A stretch of DNA of 64,000 nt. It comes from Xenorhabdus ishibashii. Its GTDB lineage: Bacteria > Pseudomonadota > Gammaproteobacteria > Enterobacterales > Enterobacteriaceae. The notes beneath the pieces were generated by a model. It was given only the letters and a program-made list of their open reading frames with translations. It did no database searches and was not told the DNA's origin. Of the stretch, positions 21,660 through 31,747 are shown piece after piece. The stretch lies in assembly GCF_002632755.1 (NCBI RefSeq), contig NZ_NJAK01000001.1, positions 3,162,001 through 3,226,000 of the forward strand. Direction: 5' to 3'. Both the position numbers and the translations under genes were made by a program. Numbering within the stretch: the first letter of the stretch is position 1; each line of letters begins with the position of its first letter.

Positions 21660-22970
21660 ATGACTCGTCGAACTATTGGAGTAGAAGAAAAACCTCCTTT
21701 GGCACAGACTATTCCTTTAAGTTTGCAACATCTATTTGCCATGTTTGGTGCAACCGTTTTGGTTCCTATTTTATTTAAAGTGAATCCTGCGACAATTTTG
21801 TTGTTCAATGGCATTGGAACATTACTGTATTTGGTGATTTGTAAAGGGAGAATTCCGGCTTATTTAGGCTCCAGCTTTGCTTTTATTTCACCGGTATTGT
21901 TATTACTGCCTTTAGGATATGAATTGGCATTAGGTGGATTTATTGTCTGCGGGTTGTTGTTTTGTTTGGTTGCCCTGCTTGTAAAAGTTGCAGGAAGGGA
22001 ATGGATCAATGTGATGTTTCCTCCGGCAGCGATGGGAGCCATTGTTGCCGTGATTGGCCTGGAATTGGCAGGTGTTGCTGCTGATATGGCGGGATTGCGT
22101 CCAGCGGCAGGCACTGAGGTTAATATAACCAACCTGACCATATCTATGGTTACGCTGGGCGTGACAATTTTGGGTTCGGTAGTCTTTCGTGGTTTTATGG
22201 CGATTATTCCGATTCTGATTGGTGTTTTGGTAGGTTATGCGCTGTCATTTTTCATGGGAGTTGTCGATTTAACACCAGTGCGTGAAGCGCCGTGGTTTGC
22301 ATTGCCGACGTTCTATACCCCACGTTTTGAATGGTTTGCTATTATGACAATTTTACCTGCGGCGCTGGTGGTTATTGCAGAACACGTTGGGCATTTGGTG
22401 GTAACGGCAAATATCGTACAGAAAGATTTATTGAAAAATCCTGGCCTGCATCGCTCAATGTTTGCCAATGGTTTTTCAACGATGATTTCGGGTTTCTTTG
22501 GTTCAACACCTAACACGACTTATGGTGAAAATATTGGTGTTATGGCACTTACCCGTGTATACAGCACATGGGTGATTGGTGGTGCTGCGGTGATGGCAAT
22601 ATTACTTTCCTGCGTTGGTAAATTGGCGGCAGCTATCCAAATGATCCCAATCCCAGTGATGGGGGGTGTTTCCCTGTTACTGTATGGTGTGATTGGTGCA
22701 TCAGGTATTCGAGTTTTGATTGATTCGAAAGTTGATTACAGTAAGGCACAGAACTTGATCCTGACCTCCATTATTTTGATTATTGGTGTCAGCGGAGCGA
22801 AAATTCAGATCGGTTCGGCAGAATTGAAGGGTATGGCGCTTGCAACTGTTGTGGGAATTGGTTTAAGTCTGTTTTTTAAATTGATAAGCTTCATCCGACC
22901 AGAAGAGCCGTATATCAACTCTTCTGTGAAATCAATTAAACATGATAAGAAGAGTGAAGTGGTAGAATAA
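21660..22970 (+). CDS. uraA: Uracil:proton symporter UraA
   Basis: 436 residues of the NCS2 (nucleobase/ascorbate) family with 14 predicted transmembrane segments. Signature segments are VVIAEHVGHLVVTANIV (TM8, with the conserved substrate-binding Glu), GFFGSTPNTTYGENIGVMAL (TM10, NTTYGE motif) and an N-terminal SLQHLFAMFGATVLVP. It brings uracil across the inner membrane for Upp to capture. It is followed by its own terminator. Confidence 0.96.
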   Translation: MTRRTIGVEEKPPLAQTIPLSLQHLFAMFGATVLVPILFKVNPATILLFNGIGTLLYLVICKGRIPAYLGSSFAFISPVLLLLPLGYELALGGFIVCGLLFCLVALLVKVAGREWINVMFPPAAMGAIVAVIGLELAGVAADMAGLRPAAGTEVNITNLTISMVTLGVTILGSVVFRGFMAIIPILIGVLVGYALSFFMGVVDLTPVREAPWFALPTFYTPRFEWFAIMTILPAALVVIAEHVGHLVVTANIVQKDLLKNPGLHRSMFANGFSTMISGFFGSTPNTTYGENIGVMALTRVYSTWVIGGAAVMAILLSCVGKLAAAIQMIPIPVMGGVSLLLYGVIGASGIRVLIDSKVDYSKAQNLILTSIILIIGVSGAKIQIGSAELKGMALATVVGIGLSLFFKLISFIRPEEPYINSSVKSIKHDKKSEVVE

Positions 22971-22993
22971 AAAATATTAATGAAATTTATTGA

Positions 22994-23027
22994 AAAGGGC
23001 TTTTTAAAAGCCCTTTCTATTTTTTAA
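22994..23027 (+). terminator. uraA terminator
   Basis: AAAGGGCT (22994-23001) pairs with AGCCCTTT (23009-23016), followed by a T-rich stretch. It lies 24 bp after the uraA stop. Confidence 0.85.
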
Positions 23028-23430
23028 AATTATTTTCTTTGCCATTTGGCTTTGTCATTTATAACGATAAATTTTTCCTTTAAAAATAATATCTGTCGTT
23101 AATTTCTATTGAAAATAACGTAAGAAAAATAAGTTAAACTCTTTGGAAATACAGTATATTCTTACTATTAGTGCTTACTTTTTACTGTTGTCAATATCGA
23201 CTATTGATAGTATGGGATTATCAGATATATGAATTTTTATTCTGGAATAGGTTATTTCTGACTTGTGCAGGAAATAGGAATGATTTTGTCATTGGTCGTA
23301 AATTACCCATTTTATAGGGAAGTATGCTTTGGTGATAATCTCCTGTTTTAAACAAAGCATTCGTTTCATTTATAGAGACTTTTTGTGGTAGACTTAGCAC
23401 TGTTCGTTATCCATTCTGTTTGAGGTGCTT
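23028..23430. other. AT-rich spacer upstream of hda
   Basis: No ORF is supported in this 400-bp stretch. It must hold the hda promoter, as the upstream gene is terminated. I saw no clear operator. Confidence 0.4.
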
Positions 23431-24132
23431 CTGAATACACCGTCGCAGCTTTCATTACCATTATATTTGCCCGATGATGAAACTTTTGCCAGTTTCTTTG
23501 CAGGTGAGAATACTTCCTTATTAGCTGCAATAAAATTGGCTACTAGTCAGTCACACGGCAGTTATATCTATTTCTGGTCCCGCGATGGCGGGGGTAAGAG
23601 CCATTTGCTTCACGCAGCCTGTGCCGAATTATCCCAACAGGGAGAAGCTGTAGGATATGTGCCACTGGATAAACGCGCTTATTTTGTCCCTGAAGTCCTT
23701 GATGGTATGGAGCATTTATCATTAGTATGCATCGATAATATTGAGTGTATTGCAGGTGATCAGGAATGGGAAATGGCTATTTTCAATCTTTACAACCGCA
23801 TTGTAGAAATTGGCCGAACTTGTCTTTTAATCACCGGTGATCGTCCTCCACGGCAAATTAACCTGACGCTACCGGATTTGGCATCTCGTTTGGATTGGGG
23901 GCAAATTTACAAATTACAGCCTCTGTCAGATGATGAGAAAATCCAGGCATTGCAACTACGGGCAAAATTACGGGGTTTCGAATTACCTGAGGATGTGGGG
24001 CGTTTTGTATTAAAACGGCTCGATAGGGAAATGCAAACGTTGTTCAGAACCCTGGATGAACTTGATCGAGCTTCCATTGTGGCACAACGCAAACTCACGA
24101 TCCCGTTTGTAAAAGATATCCTTGAGCTTTGA
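23431..24132 (+). CDS. hda: DnaA regulatory inactivator Hda (probable CUG start)
   Basis: 233 residues if translation starts at CTG 23431, the same length as E. coli Hda, which also uses CUG. A GTG at 23425 is in frame, but it lies inside the GAGGTG that would serve as the ribosome site. The N-terminus has the sliding-clamp motif [17 protein letters not shown]. The AAA+ domain shows a Walker A-like [20 protein letters not shown] and the arginine-finger region LASRLDWG. With the DNA-loaded clamp, Hda stimulates ATP hydrolysis by DnaA and prevents re-initiation. Confidence 0.94.
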   Translation: MNTPSQLSLPLYLPDDETFASFFAGENTSLLAAIKLATSQSHGSYIYFWSRDGGGKSHLLHAACAELSQQGEAVGYVPLDKRAYFVPEVLDGMEHLSLVCIDNIECIAGDQEWEMAIFNLYNRIVEIGRTCLLITGDRPPRQINLTLPDLASRLDWGQIYKLQPLSDDEKIQALQLRAKLRGFELPEDVGRFVLKRLDREMQTLFRTLDELDRASIVAQRKLTIPFVKDILEL

Positions 24133-24165
24133 GTGAATAAAGCAGTAAGGAAATAAGAACAGAAT

Positions 24166-24204
24166 AAAAAAAGTGATAGAAATATATTCTCTATCACTTT
24201 TTTA
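24166..24204. terminator. Bidirectional terminator between hda and yfgD
   Basis: A-tract plus AGTGATAG (24166-24179) is complementary to CTATCACT plus T-tract (24191-24204). It is symmetrical enough to serve the convergent genes hda and yfgD. Confidence 0.85.
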
Positions 24205-24246
24205 TTGAAAAACGTTCTTATTGAAACCATTTTTATTAAAAAATAG

Positions 24247-24618
24247 TTACAGCAGAATTTCTTTAACTTGCTCAGGGGGACGTCCCAAACGCGCTTTATC
24301 ACCGACAACAACGATCGGGCGTTCTATCAATTTGGGATTTTCAACCATCGCCTGGAGCAATGTGTCTTGGGATAATGTGGCGTTGTCCAGATTTAATTCT
24401 TTGTAGAGATCTTCTTTAGTGCGCATTAATTGGCGGGCATTTTTGAAACCGAGTTGTTGTAATAGTATGGCAAGCTGTTCTGTTGTAGGTGGTGTATCAA
24501 GATAGTGAATGATTTCCGGTGTAATACCGAGTTCTTCAATCAGCTTAAGGGTTTCACGGCTCTTTGAACAGCGAGGATTATGGTAAAAAATCACTTTTCG
24601 TGTATCAAAATTTTGCAT
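24247..24618 (-). CDS. yfgD: ArsC-family reductase YfgD
   Basis: 123 residues of the glutaredoxin-like ArsC/Spx superfamily. The catalytic-type site is NPRCSKSRETL (Cys at about 17), with later conserved arginines in RPIVVVGDKARLGRPPE. It aligns along its length with E. coli YfgD, which is arsenate reductase-like but not part of an ars operon. Located next to hda and bepA as in E. coli, so a housekeeping oxidoreductase role is more likely than arsenic resistance. Confidence 0.93.
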   Translation of the reverse strand: MQNFDTRKVIFYHNPRCSKSRETLKLIEELGITPEIIHYLDTPPTTEQLAILLQQLGFKNARQLMRTKEDLYKELNLDNATLSQDTLLQAMVENPKLIERPIVVVGDKARLGRPPEQVKEILL

Positions 24619-24629
24619 GTAAAAATCCT

Positions 24630-26093
24630 CTATTTATTATATTGGGCATAACTTTGTTGTAGTTGGCGCAATTGATCAATACGGGCATCATATCTCTTTT
24701 GTTCATCACTGCCCAACTTGGCCAACGCACTGGCTTTGCCAAGTTGTTCTATAGCGGAGTTAAAATTACCTTGCAATGCCATGATTTCTGCATAAGCGGC
24801 TAGTTCATCATTATGTTTTCCCTGCGCTCCGACAGCTTTTCTTAACAGTATCCAGCCGTTAAGATCGTCAGGGTGATTGAAAGTATAACGAAACAGAAGT
24901 TGTGATGCCTGAGAATATTTTTTATCCATAAAATAGGCATTTGCAAGATTAACTTGCAATATCGGATTGCTTTTCAGTTTCTTGAGTGCATCCTGCAAGC
25001 GAGCGATGGCGTTGGCATACTGTTTTTGCCCGATATCAATATCCGTCATGGTATCAATAAACCAAACGTTATCCGGTTGTTTATCTAGCAATGGAGAGAG
25101 TATTGCTCTGGCTGCGGCATACTTTTTATCTTCAGAAAGCAAAATAGCACGTCCATAGGCAGCAGCGAGCTGCTCTTTAGCGGTGCCCTGACTGTATTTC
25201 TTTAGCCATTGATCAATATAGGGACGTTGATCGGTTGAATACATTGTTAAAATACGGACACGGGCGAACAGAAAATCCTGAGACTCTGAAACGGCTTTAG
25301 TGGGATATTGGTTTGCCCGATTACGGGCGTCAGCTAAACGGCTGGCCGGTAATGGGTGAGTGTATAGCATTTCAGGTAACTTGGAGCTATAGCGAGATTG
25401 ATCTACGAGTATTTGCATAAAATCAGGCATGCCGTGTGGATCAAATCCCGCCCGACTGAGCGTTTGTATTCCAATACGATCAGCCTCTTGCTCATTCGAT
25501 TGGGTAAAACTGATCATGCCTTGTTGGACGCCTGCCAGTGTGCCACTGAGTGCAGCCAGGCCAGCTTGTGGACTGGCTATCATAAGCAAAATAGCACCCA
25601 ATGTACCGGTCCATGCCAGAGGGCTGGTACGTTTTTGTTCTTCTATCCATCGTGCCAGATGCCGCTGTGTAACATGGGAAATCTCATGAGCCATGACAGA
25701 TGCCAGTTCACTTTCATTATTACTATAGCGAAATAGGCCGGAATGAAGAACAACATTACCACCAAAAAATGCGAGGGCATTAATATTCGGGTTATCTATC
25801 AGATAGAAATGGAAAGGTGTTTTGACTGAATCGGCGTGAGTGACTAATTTTTGCCCTAACTGATTAATATATTGAGTTAGCAGCGGATCATAAATTAGAG
25901 GAGCTTGGGCCCTTATCGAGCGTATATATAAATCACCCATAGCCATTTCTTGGTTGATGCTGAGGGTTGCTCCCGCTGTGGTGCCGATATCCGGTAGTGA
26001 ATCTTCAGCCGGTGCAGAGAATACAGGAGGATTTCCCAATAACAACAGGCCGATAAAAATCGTTATCAAAGATTTTCTGGGTGTTTTTCTCAT
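24630..26093 (-). CDS. bepA: Periplasmic metalloprotease/chaperone BepA (YfgC)
   Basis: 487 residues. Signal peptide (about 1-26, ending VFSA), an M48 zinc-protease domain with HEISH at about 136-140 and the third ligand in [12 protein letters not shown], then a C-terminal TPR region (about 310-480). BepA promotes LptD maturation and BAM assembly and degrades misassembled LptD and BamA. bamC, another BAM-linked gene, is 2.5 kb away. Two adjacent glutamates or asparagines replace nothing obvious; all catalytic residues are present. Confidence 0.95.
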   Translation of the reverse strand: MRKTPRKSLITIFIGLLLLGNPPVFSAPAEDSLPDIGTTAGATLSINQEMAMGDLYIRSIRAQAPLIYDPLLTQYINQLGQKLVTHADSVKTPFHFYLIDNPNINALAFFGGNVVLHSGLFRYSNNESELASVMAHEISHVTQRHLARWIEEQKRTSPLAWTGTLGAILLMIASPQAGLAALSGTLAGVQQGMISFTQSNEQEADRIGIQTLSRAGFDPHGMPDFMQILVDQSRYSSKLPEMLYTHPLPASRLADARNRANQYPTKAVSESQDFLFARVRILTMYSTDQRPYIDQWLKKYSQGTAKEQLAAAYGRAILLSEDKKYAAARAILSPLLDKQPDNVWFIDTMTDIDIGQKQYANAIARLQDALKKLKSNPILQVNLANAYFMDKKYSQASQLLFRYTFNHPDDLNGWILLRKAVGAQGKHNDELAAYAEIMALQGNFNSAIEQLGKASALAKLGSDEQKRYDARIDQLRQLQQSYAQYNK

Positions 26094-26387
26094 AAAGCGA
26101 TTCTCATAAAATAGTGTGCTCCGTTTTTAGCTATCAATTTCATGAATACTTTTATGACAAAGAGTACCTTAAAATTATTAATTGTAATAAACTTTAGCGA
26201 AAAATACTCATTAAGTATTGTCCCCAAAAGTTGTACTCTGGACTGTGTCCGTACATTCTCTTAAGTCTGGCCGGACAAAAATTGGCGGAAAAAGAATGCT
26301 AACAACCAATATTGCAGATATTTGTAGCAAATAATGTTTGGGTTCCTTTGAGTAACGATGCAATAGAATAGATCCCAAACAAATAAA
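26094..26387. other. Spacer between bepA and bcp; no perM
   Basis: In E. coli the membrane protein gene perM lies between bepA and bcp. Here only about 350 bp separate them. A 70-codon ORF (26211-26423) is open on the minus strand, but it overlaps the bcp terminator and resembles no family I know. The stretch should carry the bepA promoter. Confidence 0.45.
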
Positions 26388-26423
26388 TTGAGTTGCCGCT
26401 TTATTGATTGAACGGCAACTCAA
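26388..26423 (-). terminator. gcvR-bcp terminator
   Basis: A perfect 11-base inverted repeat (TTGAGTTGCCG at 26388-26398, complement at 26413-26423). On the minus strand it is followed by a T-rich sequence and lies 25 bp after the bcp stop. Confidence 0.8.
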
Positions 26424-26447
26424 AACGGGTTGTCTCTATGCTGACAA

Positions 26448-26915
26448 TTAATGTCGGTTCAGGTAATCCAATACAACTTGGTGGTGATCACTGGTTTTGA
26501 ATTTATTAAAAACGTGCTCAACTTCACCTTGTGAATTAATTAAGAAACTGATGCGATGAATCCCATCATAGATTTTCCCCATGAACTGCTTTTCTCCCCA
26601 TACACCAAATTGTTCAGCAACTTGATGGTCAATGTCAGAAAGCAGTGTGAAATTTAGCATCTCTTTTTCTACAAAGCGGGATAACTTTTCTGGTGCATCT
26701 GTGCTAATACCCAGTACTTCAACATTGGCACTTTTCAGTTCATCTATTGAATCACGTAAGCCACACGCTTGAACTGTGCAGCCTGGTGTCATTGCTTTGG
26801 GATAAAAATAAACTAAGACACGTTGACCTTTGAAGTCAGATAAATTAATGGTTTCGCCATCTTGGTCAGGAAGGCTGAATTGGGGGGCCTTATCACCGGC
26901 TTTCAATGGGCTCAT
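26448..26915 (-). CDS. bcp: Thiol peroxidase Bcp (peroxiredoxin Q)
   Basis: 155 residues from ATG 26915; a GTG codon just before it is in frame, but GGAGA is better spaced for the ATG, and E. coli Bcp starts at this residue (MNPLKAGD). The active site is AMTPGCTVQACGLRD, with the peroxidatic Cys and the resolving Cys five residues later, the atypical 2-Cys arrangement. It reduces hydroperoxides using thioredoxin in the cytoplasm. It lies 14 bp after gcvR. Confidence 0.96.
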   Translation of the reverse strand: MSPLKAGDKAPQFSLPDQDGETINLSDFKGQRVLVYFYPKAMTPGCTVQACGLRDSIDELKSANVEVLGISTDAPEKLSRFVEKEMLNFTLLSDIDHQVAEQFGVWGEKQFMGKIYDGIHRISFLINSQGEVEHVFNKFKTSDHHQVVLDYLNRH

Positions 26916-26929
26916 CACTTATTCTCCGT

Positions 26930-27487
26930 TTAATCGTTTTGATTTAGATGATCTTGTACGCTAATACTGCCTTGTGCATTTAATTCTGTACATAGATGAT
27001 GAAAATTTTCTTTAAATATCGCGCCATTATCGTCAATTGGGTTGTGACCTGTAATTTGGATTTGCAGGCGAGCAGGGTGATTTCTTTCGGCTGGGTGAGT
27101 TTTTGATACCAGCTCTGCGATATTGAGATCTTGAGCCGTGAATAAACTGGTAAAACGTTCAACAATTCCTGGTGAATCATCTACATCTACCTTAACGGTG
27201 ATGGTCGAAGGAAATTTTTTCTGAACACCGCATCGGGTACGTTTCATCACTATGAGTAATTCAAGTTCCGCGCCCTTCTGCGGTAAGGTAGATTCGATCA
27301 AAGTGATGGCGTTCCAGCTACCAGATAGCAACATGATAAAGGTAAATTCTTCGCCAAACATTGCCAAACGGCTATCTTCAATATTACAACCACATGTACT
27401 GACGAGGCGGGTAATGGTATTGACAATGCCGGGACGATCGGTACCCAAGGCCGTGATCACTAAAAAATGCTGTTCTGAGGTTGGCAA
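26930..27487 (-). CDS. gcvR: Glycine cleavage regulator GcvR
   Basis: 185 residues with two ACT domains (about 6-80 and 95-170). It contains LVITALGTDRPGIVNTITRL and NIEDSRLAMFGEEFTFIMLL, nearly identical to E. coli. The start is TTG 27487: AAAGGA sits 8 bases before it, no ATG is available nearby, and the length matches E. coli. GcvR binds glycine and antagonises the activator GcvA at gcvTHP. Transcribed with bcp. Confidence 0.94.
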   Translation of the reverse strand: MPTSEQHFLVITALGTDRPGIVNTITRLVSTCGCNIEDSRLAMFGEEFTFIMLLSGSWNAITLIESTLPQKGAELELLIVMKRTRCGVQKKFPSTITVKVDVDDSPGIVERFTSLFTAQDLNIAELVSKTHPAERNHPARLQIQITGHNPIDDNGAIFKENFHHLCTELNAQGSISVQDHLNQND

Positions 27488-27722
27488 AGCGATTTTCCTT
27501 TAATTTTAGTTGGTGTTTGCTGTGTTTTAACATAAAAAATGATCAAGAGAAGGTCAATCGTATTTGTTAAGTGAGCAACATTATAATTTCTGTTTAATTA
27601 GCTACACTTGATATTAACAAAATTCATTGAAAACGGGTGGTTAAAGAGTTTTCTTCTGTATAACAAGAAAGTACCATGAACTTCTCATTTGCAGTTTTAG
27701 GTTTAACTAAGGGGAAATGGCA

Positions 27723-28622
27723 ATGGTAAGCAATCATTCTGGTTTTACAGGCAGTATAGTTGCATTGATAACTCCGATGAACTCAGTCGGTCAGATTGAT
27801 AAAGCCAGTTTGAAAAAATTGGTTGATTATCATGTCGCCAGTGGCACGTCTGCGATTGTGTCTGTTGGAACAACCGGCGAGTCTGCAACACTGAACCATG
27901 ACGAACATGTTGATGTTGTCCTGAAAACACTGGAAATAGCTGATGGACGTATTCCGGTGATTGCAGGAACAGGAGCAAACGCTACCGCAGAAGCCATCTC
28001 TCTGACCAACTGTTTCGAAAACACGGGGGTTGTGGGTTGCCTGTCAGTCACACCTTATTATAATAGACCATCACAGGAAGGTTTATATTTGCATTATAAG
28101 GCAATAGCTGAAAATACTGACTTACCACAAATTCTGTATAATGTGCCATCTCGTACCGGATGTGATTTATTGCCACCGACTGTCGCTCGTTTGGCGAAAC
28201 TGAAAAATATTGTTGCGCTTAAGGAAGCGACGGGGAACTTAAGTCGTGTTAGTCAGATCCAAGAATTGGTTAGTGATGAAGATTTCATTCTTCTAAGTGG
28301 TGATGATGCAAGTTTTGTCGATTTCATGCAGCTTGGTGGTAAAGGTGTTATTTCTGTCACTGCAAATGTTGCGGCAGCGGAAATGGCACAGGTGTGTGAA
28401 TTAGCTGAGCAAGGTGAATTTTTGCAAGCTCGTGCACTGAACAGCCGATTGATGGAATTGCATCATCAATTATTTATTGAACCTAGCCCGACGCCAGTTA
28501 AATGGGCTTGCCGTCAATTGGGATTGATTGCCGATGATACATTGCGTTTGCCAATGGTTCCGTTAACGCAGGAAGGGCAAATTCCAGTTGGCAGTGCCTT
28601 GAAAATAGCTGGATTACTGTAA
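27723..28622 (+). CDS. dapA: 4-hydroxy-tetrahydrodipicolinate synthase
   Basis: 299 residues from ATG 27723. An ATG two codons earlier is only 2 bases from the GGGG ribosome site, so the second is preferred. It is an (alpha/beta)8 barrel of the aldolase class I family: [20 protein letters not shown] with the catalytic Tyr, and ALKEATGN with the Schiff-base Lys. It condenses pyruvate with aspartate semialdehyde, the first committed step to lysine and meso-DAP. It is followed by bamC after 17 bp, as in E. coli. Confidence 0.96.
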   Translation: MVSNHSGFTGSIVALITPMNSVGQIDKASLKKLVDYHVASGTSAIVSVGTTGESATLNHDEHVDVVLKTLEIADGRIPVIAGTGANATAEAISLTNCFENTGVVGCLSVTPYYNRPSQEGLYLHYKAIAENTDLPQILYNVPSRTGCDLLPPTVARLAKLKNIVALKEATGNLSRVSQIQELVSDEDFILLSGDDASFVDFMQLGGKGVISVTANVAAAEMAQVCELAEQGEFLQARALNSRLMELHHQLFIEPSPTPVKWACRQLGLIADDTLRLPMVPLTQEGQIPVGSALKIAGLL

Positions 28623-28639
28623 AATTTTAGGGAATTTTA

Positions 28640-29686
28640 ATGGCAACATTATTGCAAAAATCGAAGATCATGAAGATTACTGGTCTGTCATTGGTCGTTT
28701 TTTTAGCTGCCTGCTCCAGTGATCAGCGCTATAAACGTCAGGTAAGCGGGGATCAATCCTATCTTGACACGCCGCCAATGAAACTATTGAACGTCCCTGC
28801 GGGAATGACATTACCATTGCAAAATGGTGAGTATAATATTCCGTCAACGACGGCAACAGGGGCTGTGGGTGAAGATTTGGATATACGTCCTCCATTACAA
28901 GCTCTTGCATTGTTGACGGGTTCTCGCGTTGAAAATAGTGCTAACAGCAGTAAATTGTTGCTTGAAAATACTCCTGAATACAGTAACTTATGGTCTCAGA
29001 TAAACAGCCTGTTAGCGGAAAAAGGGTATAAGATCAGCCATAAAGATGATGCAGCACAAACCCTGATGACAGATTGGATCACATGGCAACGGGCAGATGA
29101 AAATGTCCCTTATCAGGGGCGTTACCGTATTTCAGTTACCAAACAGGATTACCAAATAGCGCTATCTGTTGCGAACGAAGGTTTGAAACAGGGAGAAAAG
29201 GAAATTACCGATCCGGTAGAAATTCAACGTTACAATGTCACGATGCTGAATAAATTGGCGACTGACTTAAGCCAGCAACAAGAAGCTGCGAGCCTGACCA
29301 GTGCTAAAAATTCAGGTCCATTATCTGTACAAAGTGGTAGTGATAATACCGGATTGCCGCAGATCATCGTGCGTGCACCTTATAACGTGGTCTGGAACAG
29401 ATTACCATACGTGCTGGATAGCATAGGAATGGAGGTCACAGATCGTACACGTTCCACAGGTGCAATTGCGGTGACTTATAAAGGACGCAGTTCCTCTGAT
29501 TGGAAAGCAATAGGGGTAGAAGAGCCTTCTATCAGCGAAGGAAATTACAAATTACAGGTGGGTGATTTGGATAACCGAAGCAGCCTGCAATTTATCAGCG
29601 ACAAAGGTAAGCCGCTGACTCAATCTGAAAATGATCAAATGGTGGCTGCGCTGGAAGCCGCGTTTAGCCAATCCAAAGATAAGTAA
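28640..29686 (+). CDS. bamC: Outer-membrane assembly lipoprotein BamC
   Basis: 348 residues. Lipoprotein signal MKITGLSLVVFLAACSSDQR with the acylated Cys in LAAC, followed by the long unstructured segment that contacts BamD (YKRQVSGDQSYLDTPPMKLL), then two helix-grip domains (about 100-215 and 225-345). It is a nonessential BAM-complex subunit at the outer membrane. It shares a transcript with dapA, and a terminator follows. Confidence 0.96.
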   Translation: MATLLQKSKIMKITGLSLVVFLAACSSDQRYKRQVSGDQSYLDTPPMKLLNVPAGMTLPLQNGEYNIPSTTATGAVGEDLDIRPPLQALALLTGSRVENSANSSKLLLENTPEYSNLWSQINSLLAEKGYKISHKDDAAQTLMTDWITWQRADENVPYQGRYRISVTKQDYQIALSVANEGLKQGEKEITDPVEIQRYNVTMLNKLATDLSQQQEAASLTSAKNSGPLSVQSGSDNTGLPQIIVRAPYNVVWNRLPYVLDSIGMEVTDRTRSTGAIAVTYKGRSSSDWKAIGVEEPSISEGNYKLQVGDLDNRSSLQFISDKGKPLTQSENDQMVAALEAAFSQSKDK

Positions 29687-29688
29687 TC

Positions 29689-29716
29689 TATAAAAGGGGC
29701 CTTGGGTCCCTTTTAT
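29689..29716 (+). terminator. dapA-bamC terminator
   Basis: TATAAAAGGGG pairs imperfectly with CCCTTTTATA around a TTGG-type loop, three bases after the bamC stop, with a T-rich flank. Confidence 0.7.
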
Positions 29717-29780
29717 ATTTTGGGTGCGTTTTTTGTTTTAATTCTTTACGTTTAAAGATGTCATATTTCTGGAGTGTAAA

Positions 29781-30494
29781 ATGCAGAAGAAAGCTGAGTT
29801 GTATCGTGGAAAAGCAAAAACAGTGTATGCCACTGATAATCCTGATTTACTGGTACTGGAATTCCGTAATGATACATCAGCATTGGATGGTGAACGCATC
29901 GAACAGTTTGATCGCAAGGGAATGGTGAATAATAAATTCAATCATTTCATTATGAAAAAACTGGAAGAAGCGGGTATTCCGACGCAAATGGAACAACTGT
30001 TGTCAGATAATGAATCCTTGGTGAAAAAACTGGATATGGTGCCTGTTGAGTGTGTTATTCGTAATCGTGCCGCAGGTTCTCTGGTTAAGCGTTTGGGCGT
30101 GGAAGAGGGAATAGTGCTGAACCCGCCACTGTTTGACCTGTTTCTGAAAGATGATGCCAAACACGATCCTATGGTTAATGAATCTTACTGTGAAACATTC
30201 GGTTGGGTGAGCAAAGAGCACTTATCTGAAATGAAACGCCTGAGCTACAAGGCGAATGAAGTATTGAGCAAGCTGTTTGATGATGCAGGTTTGATTCTGG
30301 TGGATTTTAAATTGGAATTTGGTTTGTTCAAGGGCAAGGTTATATTGGGAGATGAATTTTCACCGGACGGTAGCCGCTTATGGGATAAACTGACGATGGA
30401 TAAAATGGATAAAGATCGTTTTCGCCAAAGTCTCGGTGGCTTGATTGAAGCGTATGAAGAAGTTGCACGCCGTATTGGTGTTATTTTGGACTAG
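29781..30494 (+). CDS. purC: SAICAR synthetase
   Basis: 237 residues, the family length. It begins [20 protein letters not shown] (ATP-binding) and has [20 protein letters not shown] and [20 protein letters not shown]. It ligates aspartate to CAIR in purine synthesis. GGAG precedes the ATG. Its position after bamC matches E. coli. I saw no PurR box as clear as the one for purM. Confidence 0.97.
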   Translation: MQKKAELYRGKAKTVYATDNPDLLVLEFRNDTSALDGERIEQFDRKGMVNNKFNHFIMKKLEEAGIPTQMEQLLSDNESLVKKLDMVPVECVIRNRAAGSLVKRLGVEEGIVLNPPLFDLFLKDDAKHDPMVNESYCETFGWVSKEHLSEMKRLSYKANEVLSKLFDDAGLILVDFKLEFGLFKGKVILGDEFSPDGSRLWDKLTMDKMDKDRFRQSLGGLIEAYEEVARRIGVILD

Positions 30495-30535
30495 TGACGC
30501 AAACGATTACTTAAAAAATATAATATAAAATAGGC

Positions 30536-30567
30536 AGGATGCTCCGATAATCAAAAGGGCATCCTGT
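30536..30567 (+). terminator. purC terminator
   Basis: CAGGATGC and GCATCCTG form an 8-bp stem around a larger A-rich loop, between purC and the convergent lipoprotein gene. Confidence 0.65.
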
Positions 30568-30592
30568 CCCTGTTTTGCACGTTGAATAAACT

Positions 30593-30946
30593 TTAAAGTA
30601 GGGATTTAGTTATTTGTTTCCAGCCTTTTTGGTGCATACAGTTGTAATAGAATTCACTTCTAGAACCCTCGTTGACATCAGTCACATAGCTTTCGATCAT
30701 AGGAACATTTTGACTGTAGTAACCGTTTTTTCCACATTGCTCTTTACTGATACAAGGTTGCTGTACCATTTTCAGTGTTGATCTTTGGGCTACTTCATTT
30801 TTGATAGGAAATTGTTGTAATGCTGACAATCTGCATTCAACTTTTGCTTCACTGAAAGGGACTGGATTACTGGTTGCAGGTACCCATTGAGTGGTGCAAC
30901 CAGCTAAAAAGAGACAGGTTATAATGGGGGAGATTAATTTTTTCAT
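30593..30946 (-). CDS. Small lipoprotein of unknown function
   Basis: 117 residues starting MKKLISPIITCLFLAGCTTQ, a lipoprotein signal with lipobox LAGC. The mature part has five further cysteines (ECRL, QPCIS, EQCGK, NCMH), of which four are likely disulfide-paired, and a C-terminal YYNCMHQKGWK that resembles small enterobacterial lipoproteins with a CMxxKGW ending. A longer ORF begins 12 codons upstream, but this start has an AAGTG at good spacing. Thr-Thr after the Cys predicts outer-membrane sorting. It lies alone between convergent purC and divergent yeaL; role unknown. Confidence 0.72.
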   Translation of the reverse strand: MKKLISPIITCLFLAGCTTQWVPATSNPVPFSEAKVECRLSALQQFPIKNEVAQRSTLKMVQQPCISKEQCGKNGYYSQNVPMIESYVTDVNEGSRSEFYYNCMHQKGWKQITKSLL

Positions 30947-30982
30947 ATTCATATCACTTATACGAACACACATTAGCTGCAA

Positions 30983-31294
30983 GTCACTTCTTACAACCTT
31001 TCTGCATTCACCTTGGTAAAAAAGTGTTGGTGTTTGAAAATCACACTATCAAAAAACGAGGTTGTGTTTTGATTTGTGTGAGCAATTATTTATCAATGTT
31101 ATTGTTTAAAGCAAGAATGTTAACAAACTACCTTTTGCCACGCTATCACCCAATTTGGGGATGGCACTTTATGAATATTTTTGATTAATTGTAAAAATTT
31201 TAAGTTATCATCTTTTCCATGCCAGCATTTATGTCGTCTGGTTTGAAAATAGTCAAATATTGTTCTGTTTGGAGTTTACAGGAAATAAAAACTC
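30983..31294. other. Divergent spacer between the lipoprotein gene and yeaL
   Basis: It presumably contains two divergent promoters. I found no strong operator or RNA structure. A 104-codon ORF from 31219 overlaps yeaL in another frame and is not credible. Confidence 0.4.
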
Positions 31295-31747
31295 ATGAGT
31301 CATATCGATCCTACTTTGCTTATTTTGCTCGTGCTTGCTGGACTTGGCATCATCAGCCACAACATGACAGTGACGCTTGCCATGTTATTTCTATTGGTAG
31401 TTCGTATCACGCCATTGAATCAGTTTTTCCCTTGGGTGGAAAAGTACGGTTTGACGATAGGTATCCTGATCCTGACCGTGGGAGTCATGGCACCCATCGC
31501 AAGCGGGAAAATCTCTGCCCAGGAAATTTTTAGCTCTTTCTTAAATTGGAAATCACTGTTGGCTATTGCGGTTGGTGTCCTTGTGTCATGGCTGGGAAGC
31601 CGGGGTGTGACTTTAATGTCTGGCCAGCCTTCTACAGTGGCGGGTTTATTGGTCGGTACTGTGTTGGGAGTGGCTCTATTTAAGGGCGTTCCGGTCGGCC
31701 CTCTGATTGCCGCTGGTATTTTATCCCTTATGATTGGTAAGTCGTGA
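31295..31747 (+). CDS. yeaL: YeaL, UPF0756 (DUF441) membrane protein
   Basis: 150 residues, four transmembrane segments. It aligns throughout with E. coli YeaL, for example [20 protein letters not shown] and [20 protein letters not shown]. The function is unknown. Its TGA overlaps the tmcA start, so the pair is co-translated here; in E. coli they are unlinked. Confidence 0.93.
   Translation: MSHIDPTLLILLVLAGLGIISHNMTVTLAMLFLLVVRITPLNQFFPWVEKYGLTIGILILTVGVMAPIASGKISAQEIFSSFLNWKSLLAIAVGVLVSWLGSRGVTLMSGQPSTVAGLLVGTVLGVALFKGVPVGPLIAAGILSLMIGKS

Noticed and set aside
26211..26423. 70-codon minus-strand ORF between bepA and bcp, possibly a transposase end
   Set aside because: It begins inside the bcp terminator stem and I could not match it to any transposase family, so I left it as spacer.
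31219..31533. 104-codon ORF overlapping yeaL
   Set aside because: Different frame from the conserved yeaL protein and no family match.
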